DNA of 63,639 bases, from contig JAZQOM010000011.1 in the NCBI GenBank assembly GCA_045627885.1, positions 1 through 63,639 of the forward strand. The letters run 5' to 3'. Shown here one piece after another: positions 50,796-59,522 of this stretch. Each line of letters starts with the position of its first letter. The stretch's first letter is position 1. The position numbers were made by a program, and so were the translations under genes. The stretch comes from CALCTE01 sp045627885. GTDB taxonomy: Bacteria; Bacillota; Clostridia; Oscillospirales; CAG-272. The notes beneath the pieces are model-generated. The model did no database searches and had not been told where the DNA came from. It worked only from the letters and a program-made list of their open reading frames with translations.

Positions 50796-52697
50796 ATGTC
50801 TGAAGAGAACATAACGGAATACGATGCGGGAAGTATTGATGTTGCCGTCGTAGGCGCGGGACACGCCGGAATTGAGGCGGCTCTTGCTTGTGCAAGGCTC
50901 GGACTCGATACCGTGCTTTTTACTATATGCCTCGATTCTGTCGCTAATCTGCCGTGCAATCCCGCAATAGGCGGAAGCGGAAAAGGTCACCTTGTCTGCG
51001 AGCTTGACGCTTTAGGCGGCGAGATGGGCAGATGCGCAGATTCCGTAATGCTTCAAAGTCGTATTCTCAACGGCACAAAGGGCGTTGCCGTACATTCGTT
51101 AAGGCAGCAAACCGACAGGCGCCGTTACCAAATGGCTATGAAGAAGACCATAGAAAACACAAAGAATCTTCTTTTGAAGCAGGCGCAGATTACAAAGCTC
51201 GTGGTAGAAGACGGCAAAGTCAAGAGCGTGGTTACGGAGCTCGGTGCGGTATACTCCGTTAAAGCCGTTATAATCTGCACAGGAACTTATCTCGGCGGAA
51301 GAATTATCGTCGGTGATGTTTCATACAGCGGCGGCCCCGACGGCTCTCATGCGGCGATAGGACTTACCGAATCACTTGAAAAAGCAGGCGTAAAGATGAT
51401 GAGATTCAAGACGGGAACACCGTCAAGAATTCACGCCGACAGTATTGATTTTTCGGAGCTTGAAAAACAATGCGGCGACGAAAATCCGATGTATTTTTCA
51501 TATTATACCAACAAGAGTGAAAAAAGAGAGCAGTTACCTTGCTATGTTACATATACAAATGCAAAAACTCACGAGATAATAAGGAATAATTTGCACCGCT
51601 CTCCGCTCTACTCGGGAAAGATTAAGGGCGTCGGCCCGAGATACTGTCCGAGCATTGAGGACAAGGTTGTGCGTTTTGCCGAAAAAGAAAGGCATCAGCT
51701 TTTTATTGAGCCGTGCGGCAGAGATACAAAGGAAATGTATCTTCAGGGCTTCAGCTCTTCGCTTCCGGAAGATGTTCAGCTTCAAATGATACACTCTGTA
51801 AAGGGACTTGAAAATGCAAAGGTTATGCGCACCGCGTACGCTATTGAGTACGACTGCATTGACCCGACACAGCTCTATCCGACGCTTGAATTCAAGAACA
51901 TAAGCGGACTGTACGGAGCAGGTCAGTTTAACGGGACTTCCGGTTACGAGGAGGCTGCCTGTCAGGGGCTTGTTGCCGGCATAAATGCCGCGCAGAAGAT
52001 TCTCGGAAAAGAGCAAATCGTTCTTTCGAGGAGCTCTTCGTATATCGGTACGCTTATTGACGACCTTGTAACCAAGGGAACAAATGAGCCATACAGAATA
52101 ATGACTTCGCGTTGCGAATACAGACTTCTTTTGAGGCAGGATAACGCAGAGGAGCGGCTAATCAAAATAGGCTACGATGTCGGTCTTGTCGAGCGCGAAA
52201 GATATGACGCGGTAATGAAAAGATGCGATGAGATTAAAGCTGAGATAAAGCGAATCTCCCGCGTTGTAATTGCTCCGACGGAGCTTGCAAACAGTATACT
52301 TCGCGCAAAAAACAGTACCGAGCTTGACACGGGAATTCATCTAAACGACCTGATAAAGCGCCCCGAGGTATCATACGACGATACTGCGCCGATTGACAGG
52401 GAGCGTCCAGAGCTTCCGAAAGAAGTAACGCAAAGAGTTCAAACGGAGCTGAAATACGAGGGATATATCGCAAAGGAAATTGCCGAGGTTGAGCGTGTAA
52501 AAAAACTCGAAAACAAAAAGATTCCCGACAACTTCGATTATTCAAAAGTAGTCGGATTAAGGCTTGAAGCAGCACAGAAGCTTGCAAAAATTCGTCCGCT
52601 CAACATCGGTCAGGCATCGAGAATTTCGGGCGTCAGCCCTGCCGATATAACGGTTTTGCTTGTCTATGTGGAGATGAGGAACAGAAATGGAAGATAA
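50796..52697 (+). CDS. mnmG: tRNA uridine 5-carboxymethylaminomethyl modification enzyme MnmG
   Basis: MnmG, with MnmE, modifies the wobble uridine of several tRNAs using FAD. The 633 residues begin (after about ten residues) with VAVVGAGHAGIEAALACARLG, the FAD-binding motif. PCNPAIGGSGKGHLVCELDALGGEMG, with its conserved Cys, and the C-terminal GASR-like helical domain are present. The N-terminus is a few residues longer than usual. It overlaps rsmG by 11 bp, the common mnmG-rsmG order; mnmE is not in the window. Confidence 0.97.
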   Translation: MSEENITEYDAGSIDVAVVGAGHAGIEAALACARLGLDTVLFTICLDSVANLPCNPAIGGSGKGHLVCELDALGGEMGRCADSVMLQSRILNGTKGVAVHSLRQQTDRRRYQMAMKKTIENTKNLLLKQAQITKLVVEDGKVKSVVTELGAVYSVKAVIICTGTYLGGRIIVGDVSYSGGPDGSHAAIGLTESLEKAGVKMMRFKTGTPSRIHADSIDFSELEKQCGDENPMYFSYYTNKSEKREQLPCYVTYTNAKTHEIIRNNLHRSPLYSGKIKGVGPRYCPSIEDKVVRFAEKERHQLFIEPCGRDTKEMYLQGFSSSLPEDVQLQMIHSVKGLENAKVMRTAYAIEYDCIDPTQLYPTLEFKNISGLYGAGQFNGTSGYEEAACQGLVAGINAAQKILGKEQIVLSRSSSYIGTLIDDLVTKGTNEPYRIMTSRCEYRLLLRQDNAEERLIKIGYDVGLVERERYDAVMKRCDEIKAEIKRISRVVIAPTELANSILRAKNSTELDTGIHLNDLIKRPEVSYDDTAPIDRERPELPKEVTQRVQTELKYEGYIAKEIAEVERVKKLENKKIPDNFDYSKVVGLRLEAAQKLAKIRPLNIGQASRISGVSPADITVLLVYVEMRNRNGR

Positions 52698-53403
52698 CGA
52701 ATTTTTCAAAGCGCTTTCGGAATGTTCCGAAAAACTGTCGCTTTGCGTAGGTGAGCGAGAAAGCGAAAAGCTTTTTGAGCTTTATAAGATTATGCTTGAT
52801 GAAAACACAAGGCAGAATCTCACCAGAATTACGGAGCCGTCCGATGCCGCCGAAAAGCACATGGCGGACAGTCTTACGGTTTTACCGTATTTGAATCTTT
52901 GCAAAAATCTTGCTGACATCGGATGCGGCGCGGGTTTTCCGACGCTTCCTCTTGCCGTAATGCTCGGCGACTTGAAAATTACCGCGGTTGATTCTACCGG
53001 AAAGAGAATTCGGTATGTTCAATCCGCCGCAGAAAAGCTCGGTCTTTCCAATGTTAAAGCAGTGGCGGCAAGAGCCGAGGAGCTCGGCAAAAAATCCGAA
53101 TACAGAGAAAAATTCGACGCGGTGACCGCAAGAGCCGTCGCATCTTTGAATGTTCTTTGCGAATACTGTCTGCCGCTTGTCAAGGTCGGCGGACGGTTTA
53201 TTGCGATGAAGGCGAGCGTTGCGGATGAGCTCGAATCGGCGAAGAAAGCAATATCCATTCTCGGAGGTAAGCTTGTAAATACGGTTACATTAACACTGCC
53301 TGTTTCTGATTCGGAAAGAAATATTGTCATTATAGAAAAAATTAAGCCCACTCCGGAAAACTATCCGAGAGCAGGCGGTGCAATAGCAAAAAAGCCTTTG
53401 TAA
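52687..53403 (+). CDS. rsmG: 16S rRNA (guanine-N7)-methyltransferase RsmG
   Basis: RsmG methylates G527 (E. coli numbering) of 16S rRNA. The 238 residues have the SAM motif LADIGCGAGFPTLPLAVML and the family block NLTRITEPSDAAEKHMADSL. TARAVASLNVLCEY and the glycine-rich VKVGGRFIAMKA follow. It closes the yqhQ operon and ends at a terminator shared with the TSCPD gene. Confidence 0.96.
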   Translation: MEDNEFFKALSECSEKLSLCVGERESEKLFELYKIMLDENTRQNLTRITEPSDAAEKHMADSLTVLPYLNLCKNLADIGCGAGFPTLPLAVMLGDLKITAVDSTGKRIRYVQSAAEKLGLSNVKAVAARAEELGKKSEYREKFDAVTARAVASLNVLCEYCLPLVKVGGRFIAMKASVADELESAKKAISILGGKLVNTVTLTLPVSDSERNIVIIEKIKPTPENYPRAGGAIAKKPL

Positions 53404-53411
53404 AAAAGTAC

Positions 53412-53445
53412 ACGCCGAGTGTTCCAAAGAACACTCGGCGTTTTC
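53412..53445. terminator. Bidirectional terminator between rsmG and the TSCPD gene
   Basis: Perfect 13-bp stem ACGCCGAGTGTTC/GAACACTCGGCGT (53412-53424 with 53429-53441), followed by TTTTCTG on the plus strand; on the minus strand the T run is TTTTTTA. Confidence 0.9.
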
Positions 53446-53451
53446 TGTCTT

Positions 53452-53706
53452 TTACTTATTCTTTGATATTGCTTCTTTAAGTGCGATTGAAAGCTGGTCG
53501 GGACAGGATGTCGGCTTCATACCGCATTTGATTCCCGACAGTCTGCTTATCGCTTCATTGACCTGCATACCTTTTACAAGCGCAGATATTCCCTGCGTGT
53601 TGCCGCTGCATCCGCCGATAAAGCGAACTGAGTTGATTATGCCGTCTTCGATATCCACTATTATCTGCCTTGAGCAGGTTCCGTGTGTTGTATATTCATG
53701 TATCAT
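53452..53706 (-). CDS. TSCPD-domain protein (TIGR03905 family)
   Basis: This 84-residue protein of unknown function belongs to a short Firmicutes family. The name-giving motif TSCPDQLS lies near the C-terminus, and THGTCSRQI and FIGGCSGNTQGIS supply further Cys residues. A TSCPD domain also occurs at the end of class II ribonucleotide reductases, where the Cys residues bind metal or act in redox. It sits alone between two terminators and convergent to rsmG. The start follows GGGAGAACTAAA. Confidence 0.9.
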   Translation of the reverse strand: MIHEYTTHGTCSRQIIVDIEDGIINSVRFIGGCSGNTQGISALVKGMQVNEAISRLSGIKCGMKPTSCPDQLSIALKEAISKNK

Positions 53707-53763
53707 TTTAGTTCTCCCTTATTTTATAATTCAATTATACTCATTATTTCCTGTTTTGCAATA

Positions 53764-54435
53764 TTAAGTCAAAGCTTTTTCAATCTTTTGCAGAGCGTTT
53801 TTTTCTATTCTCGAAACATACGACCTTGATATGTTAAGTTCTGCGGCAATTTCTCTCTGTGTCTTCGGAATGTTTCCGAAAAGTCCGTATCGTTTGCAGA
53901 TTATTTCACGCTCTCTTTCGGAAAGATTTTCACATACGGCTCGAAGTGCCTTTGAACATTTGATTTTTACATCTATTGTTTCGCATATATTGTCTTCCGT
54001 GCTGAAAATATCTATGTATGTCAGCGGATTTCCGTTTTTGTCCGTGTCAATCGGGTCATTTATCGAAACTTCGGTATTTGTTCTTTTTTGCGAGCGGAAA
54101 TACATAAAGATTTCATTTTGCAGACATTTTGACGCATAGGTCGCAAAGCGTGTTCCATTATCCGGATTAAATGTATCAACTGCCTTTATAAGTCCGATTG
54201 TTCCTATCGAAAGCAAGTCGTCCTGGTCGCAGTTTGCGCAATATTTTTTGACTATATGTGCGACAAGGCGCAAGTTGTGTTCTATAAGCTTTGCCCTTGC
54301 TTTACCGTCTCCGTTTTTCATTTTTTCGAAGCATTCGCGTTCTTCTTCTTTTGAAAGCGGAGGCAGAAATGTCATATTTCCGCCCATTTTAAGAGATGCG
54401 AAGAATATTGAGCAGATAAGTGCAATTATATCCGT
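53764..54435 (-). CDS. sigK: RNA polymerase sporulation sigma factor SigK (pro-sigma-K)
   Basis: SigK directs late mother-cell transcription in sporulation. The core EHNLRLVAHIVKKY, DLLSIGTIGLIKAVDTF, FATYASKCLQNEI and the C-terminal TQREIAAELNISRSYVSRIEKNAL match sigma-K closely. The frame extends upstream of the first ATG (54390) through a hydrophobic stretch typical of the pro-sequence (DIIALICSIFFASL). The best start by position is ACG at 54435-54433, with GGGG 7 nt upstream (GGGGTGAT), giving 223 residues. TTG at 54480 is the only canonical-type upstream start and has no ribosome site. Alternative: ATG at 54390 without pro-sequence. The gene is continuous, with no skin-type insertion. 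Confidence 0.9.
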   Translation of the reverse strand, partial: TDIIALICSIFFASLKMGGNMTFLPPLSKEEERECFEKMKNGDGKARAKLIEHNLRLVAHIVKKYCANCDQDDLLSIGTIGLIKAVDTFNPDNGTRFATYASKCLQNEIFMYFRSQKRTNTEVSINDPIDTDKNGNPLTYIDIFSTEDNICETIDVKIKCSKALRAVCENLSEREREIICKRYGLFGNIPKTQREIAAELNISRSYVSRIEKNALQKIEKALT

Positions 54436-54509
54436 GAAATCACCCCATTGGTTTTTTATTATTTTATTCGAAAAAAACAAAACATATCACATTTATCGGA
54501 TTTTTTCTA

Positions 54510-54538
54510 TTGAAATTTGTATTCATTTTAGCTATAAT
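54510..54538 (+). promoter_or_regulatory. Sigma-A promoter of GNAT gene
   Basis: TTGAAA (54510-54515), 17 nt, TATAAT (54533-54538), about 30 bp before the start at 54568 and divergent from sigK. Confidence 0.8.
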
Positions 54539-54567
54539 AAATATATAAAAATAATTTGGAAGAATTT

Positions 54568-55155
54568 ATGATTGACATTAACTTAAAGAATGTATTTTCC
54601 GATATTCCGCCGATGGCTTCCGACAGGCTCATTCTGCGCAGAATGAAAGAAACGGACGCAGACGATATGTTTGAATATGCGTCGGCAGAGGAAACTACCC
54701 GGTTTCTGTTATGGCAACCGCACAAGACTAAAAGATTTACGAAGAATTATCTCAAATTCATACAAAAGCAATATAAATCCGGAGAATTCTACGATTGGGC
54801 GGTAACGCTTAAAGACAGCGGAAAAATGATTGGCACTTGCGGATTTACAAATATAAATTCCGAGAATATGAGAGCCGAAATAGGCTATGTAATAAATCCG
54901 AAATACCACGGCTTCGGATATGCTACGGAAGCCGCTATGCTCGTTGTAAGATTTGCTTTTGAGCAGCTTGACATTCACAGGCTTGAAGCAAAATTCATCG
55001 TCGGCAACGACGCGTCGGAAAATGTGATGCGCAAGCTCGGAATGAAAAAAGAAGGCATCATGCGCGAATATATGTTCATAAAAGGCGATTTTCGCGATAT
55101 TTGTATGTATTCAATGCTTGCCGAAGATTATTTCAGGCAAAGATATAATATTTGA
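54568..55155 (+). CDS. GNAT family N-acetyltransferase (RimJ/RimL type)
   Basis: A 195-residue acetyltransferase of the RimJ/RimL subgroup, which acetylates N-termini of ribosomal proteins or small amines. The start is the ATG at 54568 after GGAAGAA. SDRLILRRMKETDADDM opens the fold. The acetyl-CoA site lies in the GFGYATEAAMLVVRFAFEQL region, and NVMRKLGMKKEGIMREY is the end typical of this subgroup. The substrate is unknown. It lies 12 bp before the FtsK/SpoIIIE gene and may share its transcript. Confidence 0.9.
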   Translation: MIDINLKNVFSDIPPMASDRLILRRMKETDADDMFEYASAEETTRFLLWQPHKTKRFTKNYLKFIQKQYKSGEFYDWAVTLKDSGKMIGTCGFTNINSENMRAEIGYVINPKYHGFGYATEAAMLVVRFAFEQLDIHRLEAKFIVGNDASENVMRKLGMKKEGIMREYMFIKGDFRDICMYSMLAEDYFRQRYNI

Positions 55156-55167
55156 CGGAGAAAAAAT

Positions 55168-57711
55168 ATGGCTGACAAAAAAGTAAAAAAGAAAAATAAA
55201 GTTAAAGATTCGGCAAACACAAGCTCAAAGAGCACAAAGCCGGAATTTATTGATACAATATGGTATCAGCTTTGGCCCGTTATTCTTATTGTGCTTTCGA
55301 TTGTGCTGTTGTTTTTCTTTGTGTTTACAAAGAATTCGGGAGTTGTCGGCAAAGCGGTTAAATCGCTTTTGTTCGGTTTCTTTTCTTGGGGCGCATGGAT
55401 AATTCCTTTTGCTATGATTAAGTTTGTTTTTTCTTGGAAAAAGAATGTCGAAAGCAATACCGTGACAAGTAATATTGTCTATTCTGTGCTGACTGTTATA
55501 TTTGTGTCTGTTTTCGCTCATACGATTGTTCAACTCGGCGATAAGAAGATAGCCGGAGTGCTGAACATCGCGAAGCTGTATGCAAACGGCAAAGAATCAA
55601 CCGGAGGCGGTGTTTGCGGTGGTTTGCTCGGTTCTGCCTTATACAGACTTATCGGAGCTATTCCGACTTTTATTATCGCTACTGCGGTTTTGATTGTATT
55701 TGCAATATTTATGTTCGGCTTTACTCCCATGAAGCTTGCCGATATTATGGGAAATCGCATTAAAGAAAGAAAAGAAAAGCTTTCCGAAATGGCCGCTCAA
55801 AAAGCAGAAGAACGCGCCAAGGAAAGAATCGAAAAAGAAAAAGAGCTCGAAGCCGAAAGAAAAAAGGCACAGTATGAGGCTGAGCTTGCCGAGAGAGAAA
55901 AAAAGATAAGCAAGGTCAGTGACGGGCTTGAAGTGGATGATGACGAAGCAAAATCAGATGATAAGCCTATAAAAGTCGGGGATGAAAGCTCAAAAACAAG
56001 CGAAGAAATCAATCTTGAAGAAATATTCGTAAACAAAGAGAATCTTGAGCTCTCGAAAAAGCTTCTTTCCGATGATTCTTCGACGGTGCAAAGCGCTGAT
56101 ATCTCAATAAATGTATCGGATAAAGAGGAAAGTCCCGTTGTATCGGCAGAGCCGTTGCAGGCATCTTCGGAAAACGATGAAAAACACGATTATCAGTTTC
56201 CGCCGATAAGCTTTTTGGTAAAAGACAGTTCTGCAAAAGTCGATGCCGCGGAGGAGCTTAACATAACTGCCGACAAGCTTGTAAAAACGCTTGAAAGCTT
56301 TGGCGTAAAGACAACGGTTGTCGATGTCTCGAGAGGCCCTACGGTTACAAGATATGAGCTTCAGCCGCAGATAGGTGTAAAAGTCCGTTCTATCGGCAAT
56401 CTCGTTGACGATATCGCGCTTCATCTTGCCGCAAAGGGCGCCGTAAGAATAGAAGCGCCGATTCCGGGTAAATCAGCAGTCGGCATTGAGATTCCGAATC
56501 AAAGCAGTTCGATAGTTCGCCTTCGCGGTCTTATCGAAAACAGTAAATTCAACGAGAGCAAGAGTAAGCTCACTGTTGTTCTCGGCGAAGATGTTGCGGG
56601 CAATCCGATATATATGAACATCGCCGCCATGCCGCATCTTTTGATTGCTGGCGCGACCGGTATGGGTAAATCGGTTTGTATTAACAGTCTTATCATCAGC
56701 CTTTTGTATAAAGCGAAGCCCGATGAAGTAAAGCTTATACTCATTGACCCGAAAAAGGTCGAGCTGAATATGTATAACGGAATACCGCATCTTATTGTTC
56801 CCGTAGTCAGCGACCCGAAAAAAGCGGCAGGCTCATTGCGCTGGGCTGTATCGGAAATGGAACAACGCTTCCAGCTGATGGACGAATGCGGGGCTCGTGA
56901 CCTTGCCGGCTACAACGAAATAGCGGAAAATGACCCAGAGCTCAAGAAGCTTCCGGAAATTGTAATTATCATTGATGAGCTTGCCGACCTTATGATGACG
57001 GCGCCCGGTGAGGTTGAAGATGCCATTTGCCGCATCGCCCAAAAGGCGAGAGCTGCGGGAATGCACCTTGTAATCGGTACACAGCGTCCGTCGGTCGATG
57101 TCATCACCGGTCTTATCAAAGCCAACATTCCGTCGCGTATAGCATTTACCGTTGCATCGCAGATAGACTCGCGTACGATTATCGATATTGCAGGAGCCGA
57201 AAAACTCTGCGGCAAAGGAGATATGCTCTATGCTCCCGTCGGAATCAGCAAGCCTTTGCGTGTGCAAGGTAGCTTTGTAAGCACCTCCGAGGTTGAAAAG
57301 GTATGCGAATTCTTAAGCAGTGAAGCAAGCGCGGAATACGATGACGAGGTTGCGAAATCCATTGAAAAAGAAGCCGAAAAATGCGGCGTAAAGGGAAGTT
57401 TAAAGGATAAATCCGAGCAAGCAACATCCGCCGACGGCGTTGAAGACGGCGACGAAATGCTTCCGAAGGCAATAGAGATTGCGGTAGAAGCCGGTGAAAA
57501 CGGAATTTCTACATCAATGCTTCAGAGAAGGCTTGCCGTCGGGTACGCAAGAGCCGGACGCCTCATAGATACAATGGAACAGATGCACATAATCGGCGGA
57601 TTTGAGGGCAGTAAGCCGAGAAAGGTTCTTATTACGAGAGAACAGTATCTCGAAATGAAGATGCACGGCTCCGAATCCGAGTCTGTGTCCGGTGACAATG
57701 AAAATGTTTAA
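55168..57711 (+). CDS. ftsK: DNA translocase FtsK/SpoIIIE
   Basis: This membrane-bound ATPase pumps chromosomal DNA through closing division or sporulation septa. The 847 residues comprise four hydrophobic segments (about 35-55, 65-88, 98-120, 160-188), a long charged linker (about 200-370), the alpha and beta motor domains with GATGMGKSVCINSLI (Walker A) and IVIIIDELADLMM (Walker B), and a C-terminal gamma winged helix (LQRRLAVGYARAGRLIDTMEQ). The RPSVDVITGLIKANIPSRIAF block is conserved. In Bacillus the homologue is SpoIIIE. The linker is rich in Glu, Lys and Ser. A small gene overlaps its end. Confidence 0.95.
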   Translation: MADKKVKKKNKVKDSANTSSKSTKPEFIDTIWYQLWPVILIVLSIVLLFFFVFTKNSGVVGKAVKSLLFGFFSWGAWIIPFAMIKFVFSWKKNVESNTVTSNIVYSVLTVIFVSVFAHTIVQLGDKKIAGVLNIAKLYANGKESTGGGVCGGLLGSALYRLIGAIPTFIIATAVLIVFAIFMFGFTPMKLADIMGNRIKERKEKLSEMAAQKAEERAKERIEKEKELEAERKKAQYEAELAEREKKISKVSDGLEVDDDEAKSDDKPIKVGDESSKTSEEINLEEIFVNKENLELSKKLLSDDSSTVQSADISINVSDKEESPVVSAEPLQASSENDEKHDYQFPPISFLVKDSSAKVDAAEELNITADKLVKTLESFGVKTTVVDVSRGPTVTRYELQPQIGVKVRSIGNLVDDIALHLAAKGAVRIEAPIPGKSAVGIEIPNQSSSIVRLRGLIENSKFNESKSKLTVVLGEDVAGNPIYMNIAAMPHLLIAGATGMGKSVCINSLIISLLYKAKPDEVKLILIDPKKVELNMYNGIPHLIVPVVSDPKKAAGSLRWAVSEMEQRFQLMDECGARDLAGYNEIAENDPELKKLPEIVIIIDELADLMMTAPGEVEDAICRIAQKARAAGMHLVIGTQRPSVDVITGLIKANIPSRIAFTVASQIDSRTIIDIAGAEKLCGKGDMLYAPVGISKPLRVQGSFVSTSEVEKVCEFLSSEASAEYDDEVAKSIEKEAEKCGVKGSLKDKSEQATSADGVEDGDEMLPKAIEIAVEAGENGISTSMLQRRLAVGYARAGRLIDTMEQMHIIGGFEGSKPRKVLITREQYLEMKMHGSESESVSGDNENV

Positions 57712-58039
57712 GAATCTTTTTATTCCGAAAAACGAAAACAGTCCGCGATATAAACGCTATATGGCAGGGAAGATTAACAATAAATCTCTTAAATACATAA
57801 CCGAGCGCGATGAAAACAATATGGATGTTGTGATAGGAAAGGGCGGCTCGATTCATGTAAGAGAAAGCGGTGAGCTTATCGTATATTCCGGAGGCTCGGA
57901 AATACTGTTTTGCGCCGATGTTGATAAAATTTCCTGCTCCGAGCTTATGTCGTTGGACGGAGTAATCATTGAGGGGTATGACAAAACCAAGCAAAAGCAG
58001 AGAAAGATTGTTGCCCATTATCTTTATTACAGGAAATAA
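57698..58039 (+). CDS. Small protein of unknown function downstream of FtsK/SpoIIIE (YabP/YqfC-like by eye)
   Basis: I do not recognise a certain family for these 113 residues. Possible starts are GTG at 57692 and ATGs at 57698 and 57704; 57698 is used. The N-terminus is basic (MKMFKNLFIPKNENSPRYKR). The C-terminal part is beta-rich, with GGSIHVRESGELIVYSGG and ELMSLDGVIIEGYDKT. A weak likeness to the single-sheet YabP/YqfC sporulation proteins is only an impression. It overlaps the FtsK gene by 14 bp, so it is co-translated and could have a related role. It ends at a clear terminator. No membrane segment or signal peptide is visible. Confidence 0.7.
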   Translation: MKMFKNLFIPKNENSPRYKRYMAGKINNKSLKYITERDENNMDVVIGKGGSIHVRESGELIVYSGGSEILFCADVDKISCSELMSLDGVIIEGYDKTKQKQRKIVAHYLYYRK

Positions 58040-58067
58040 AGCACGCTCCGAAACAGCGTGCTTTTTC
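58039..58067 (+). terminator. Terminator of ftsK unit
   Basis: Stem AAGCACGCT/AGCGTGCTT (58039-58047 with 58055-58063), 7-nt loop, then TTTCC; it starts at the stop codon. Confidence 0.8.
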
Positions 58068-58081
58068 CGTTCGAATAATTA

Positions 58082-58110
58082 TTGATTTACAGAGCATTTA
58101 ATAGTATAAT
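58082..58110 (+). promoter_or_regulatory. Sigma-A promoter of VanZ-like gene
   Basis: TTGATT (58082-58087), 17 nt, TATAAT (58105-58110), then GAGGTGAT before the start at 58135. Confidence 0.8.
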
Positions 58111-58134
58111 ACTTGCAAGTGAGGTGATTTACGG

Positions 58135-58641
58135 ATGTGCAGAAAAATACTTAAAGATATTTTTTCAAGTAAATACTTTGCGCTCATTTTATGCCTTGCG
58201 TGTATGTTGTTCATTTTTTCGCGTTCGATGCGTGATGCCGATATTTCCTCAAACGAAAGCGGCGGCATTGTAAAATTTGTTATATCTTTCTTTCATAATG
58301 TCTTCGGAGTTACTCTTTCCGAAGAGGGAATTGTCGTCAAAATAGTAAGAAAACTCGCGCACTTTTCGGAGTTCTTTATACTCGGTGCTCTCTCGTTTTA
58401 TGTTAAAATGACAATTTCAAAGGATATTTTCAAGGGAGCCGGATATTCTCTTTTATACGGCGTTATGACTGCTTTATGCGATGAAACTATTCAATATTTT
58501 TACAAAGGTCGTTCTGCTGAAGTAAGAGATGTATGGATAGACTTTGCCGGATTTTTATTTGCATATCTTCTGCTCTCTTTAATATTTTACGCGGTATATA
58601 AAAAGAAATCCCGCGCAAAACGCACGGGATTTCAGTCTTAA
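58135..58641 (+). CDS. VanZ-like family membrane protein
   Basis: A 168-residue membrane protein with four hydrophobic segments (about 14-32, 44-60, 75-100, 130-160). The segment VRKLAHFSEFFILGALSFY matches the conserved KxxHFxxYFxLG pattern of VanZ-like proteins, and ALCDETIQYFYKGRSAEVRDVWIDFAGF is the second family block. VanZ gives low-level teicoplanin resistance in one operon; most members have no known role. The last codons form part of the terminator of the convergent pdaA gene, and the two stop codons overlap. Confidence 0.88.
   Translation: MCRKILKDIFSSKYFALILCLACMLFIFSRSMRDADISSNESGGIVKFVISFFHNVFGVTLSEEGIVVKIVRKLAHFSEFFILGALSFYVKMTISKDIFKGAGYSLLYGVMTALCDETIQYFYKGRSAEVRDVWIDFAGFLFAYLLLSLIFYAVYKKKSRAKRTGFQS
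58605..58633 (-). terminator. Terminator of pdaA inside the VanZ-like coding region
   Basis: Stem GAAATCCCG/CGGGATTTC (58605-58613 with 58625-58633). On the minus strand the T run TTTTTATA follows. Confidence 0.75.
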
Positions 58642-59426
58642 AGCTCTTCTACCGTCTTGAAGGTATAGCCGTTTTCTTTCCAATAGTCAATCAGTCTGCC
58701 GAGAATTGCGGCGTTTGTTTTTGAGGTCGGGTGCAGCAATATTATCGCCCCGTTATGCGTTCTTCCCGTTACGGTTGCGAACGCCTTTTCTTCGGAGGGC
58801 TGTTTGTTGTTGTCCCAATCTGCGTATGCAAGGCTCCAGAATACTGTTTTGTAGCCGAGCTTTTCGTTGTATTCAAGCGACAACTCATTGAATTCTCCCT
58901 CGGGAGGACGAATATATTTAGACATTTCTTTTCCCGTTAGCTCTTTATATCTTTCCGCTACCTTTTCGACTTCGTACTTATAAGTCTCGAAGTCACTGAT
59001 TTTACTCAAATTTTTGTGATTTTCCGTGTGATTGCAAACACAGTGACCGTCGTCGGATATTCTTTTTACAACATCGGATTCGTATTTGAATATTCCGCCG
59101 TTTAAGAAAAATGTTCCTTTTACACCTTTTTCTTTGAGTGTATCGAGAATTTTCACTACGCTGTCGTTTGCGTATCCGGCGTCAAATGTCAGGTAAAGCA
59201 CTTTTTCGTCTTCGCCGAGATAATATCCGCCGTGCTTTTCCAAAAATGAGGCTTCGGACGGAAGCGAAGGACGCTTTCCCTCGTTGTTCGGCATAGTGTA
59301 CCAGCCGAATGCTTCTTTTTCGTCCGAGCTTGCTTCTGTTTCGAATACGGCATATTTTGACAGACCGAAAATATTTGTGCAGAGCAGCACTGCCAATATC
59401 GCCGCAGTTTTTTTGATTATTTTCAT
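58638..59426 (-). CDS. pdaA: Delta-lactam-biosynthetic de-N-acetylase PdaA-type polysaccharide deacetylase
   Basis: PdaA removes the acetyl group from muramic acid so that delta-lactam forms in the spore cortex, the mark read by germination lytic enzymes. The start MKIIKKTAAIL at 59426 follows GGGAG and begins a signal peptide (about 1-30); the product is 262 residues. The NodB domain shows LTFDAGY (the PdaA form of the TFDDG motif), HTENH with the metal His pair, and RPPEGEF. SLAYADWDNN and the LLHPTSKTNAAIL block are specific to PdaA. It stands alone; its promoter should be a forespore one, but I cannot identify it. Confidence 0.9.
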   Translation of the reverse strand: MKIIKKTAAILAVLLCTNIFGLSKYAVFETEASSDEKEAFGWYTMPNNEGKRPSLPSEASFLEKHGGYYLGEDEKVLYLTFDAGYANDSVVKILDTLKEKGVKGTFFLNGGIFKYESDVVKRISDDGHCVCNHTENHKNLSKISDFETYKYEVEKVAERYKELTGKEMSKYIRPPEGEFNELSLEYNEKLGYKTVFWSLAYADWDNNKQPSEEKAFATVTGRTHNGAIILLHPTSKTNAAILGRLIDYWKENGYTFKTVEEL

Positions 59427-59522
59427 AATATTCTCCCATGCGTAGTTACGCAAAATGATTTTTTGCATTAAATTTCGATATAAACCGATAAATAATTACC
59501 AAAATGAAAGGAGTTTGATTTT

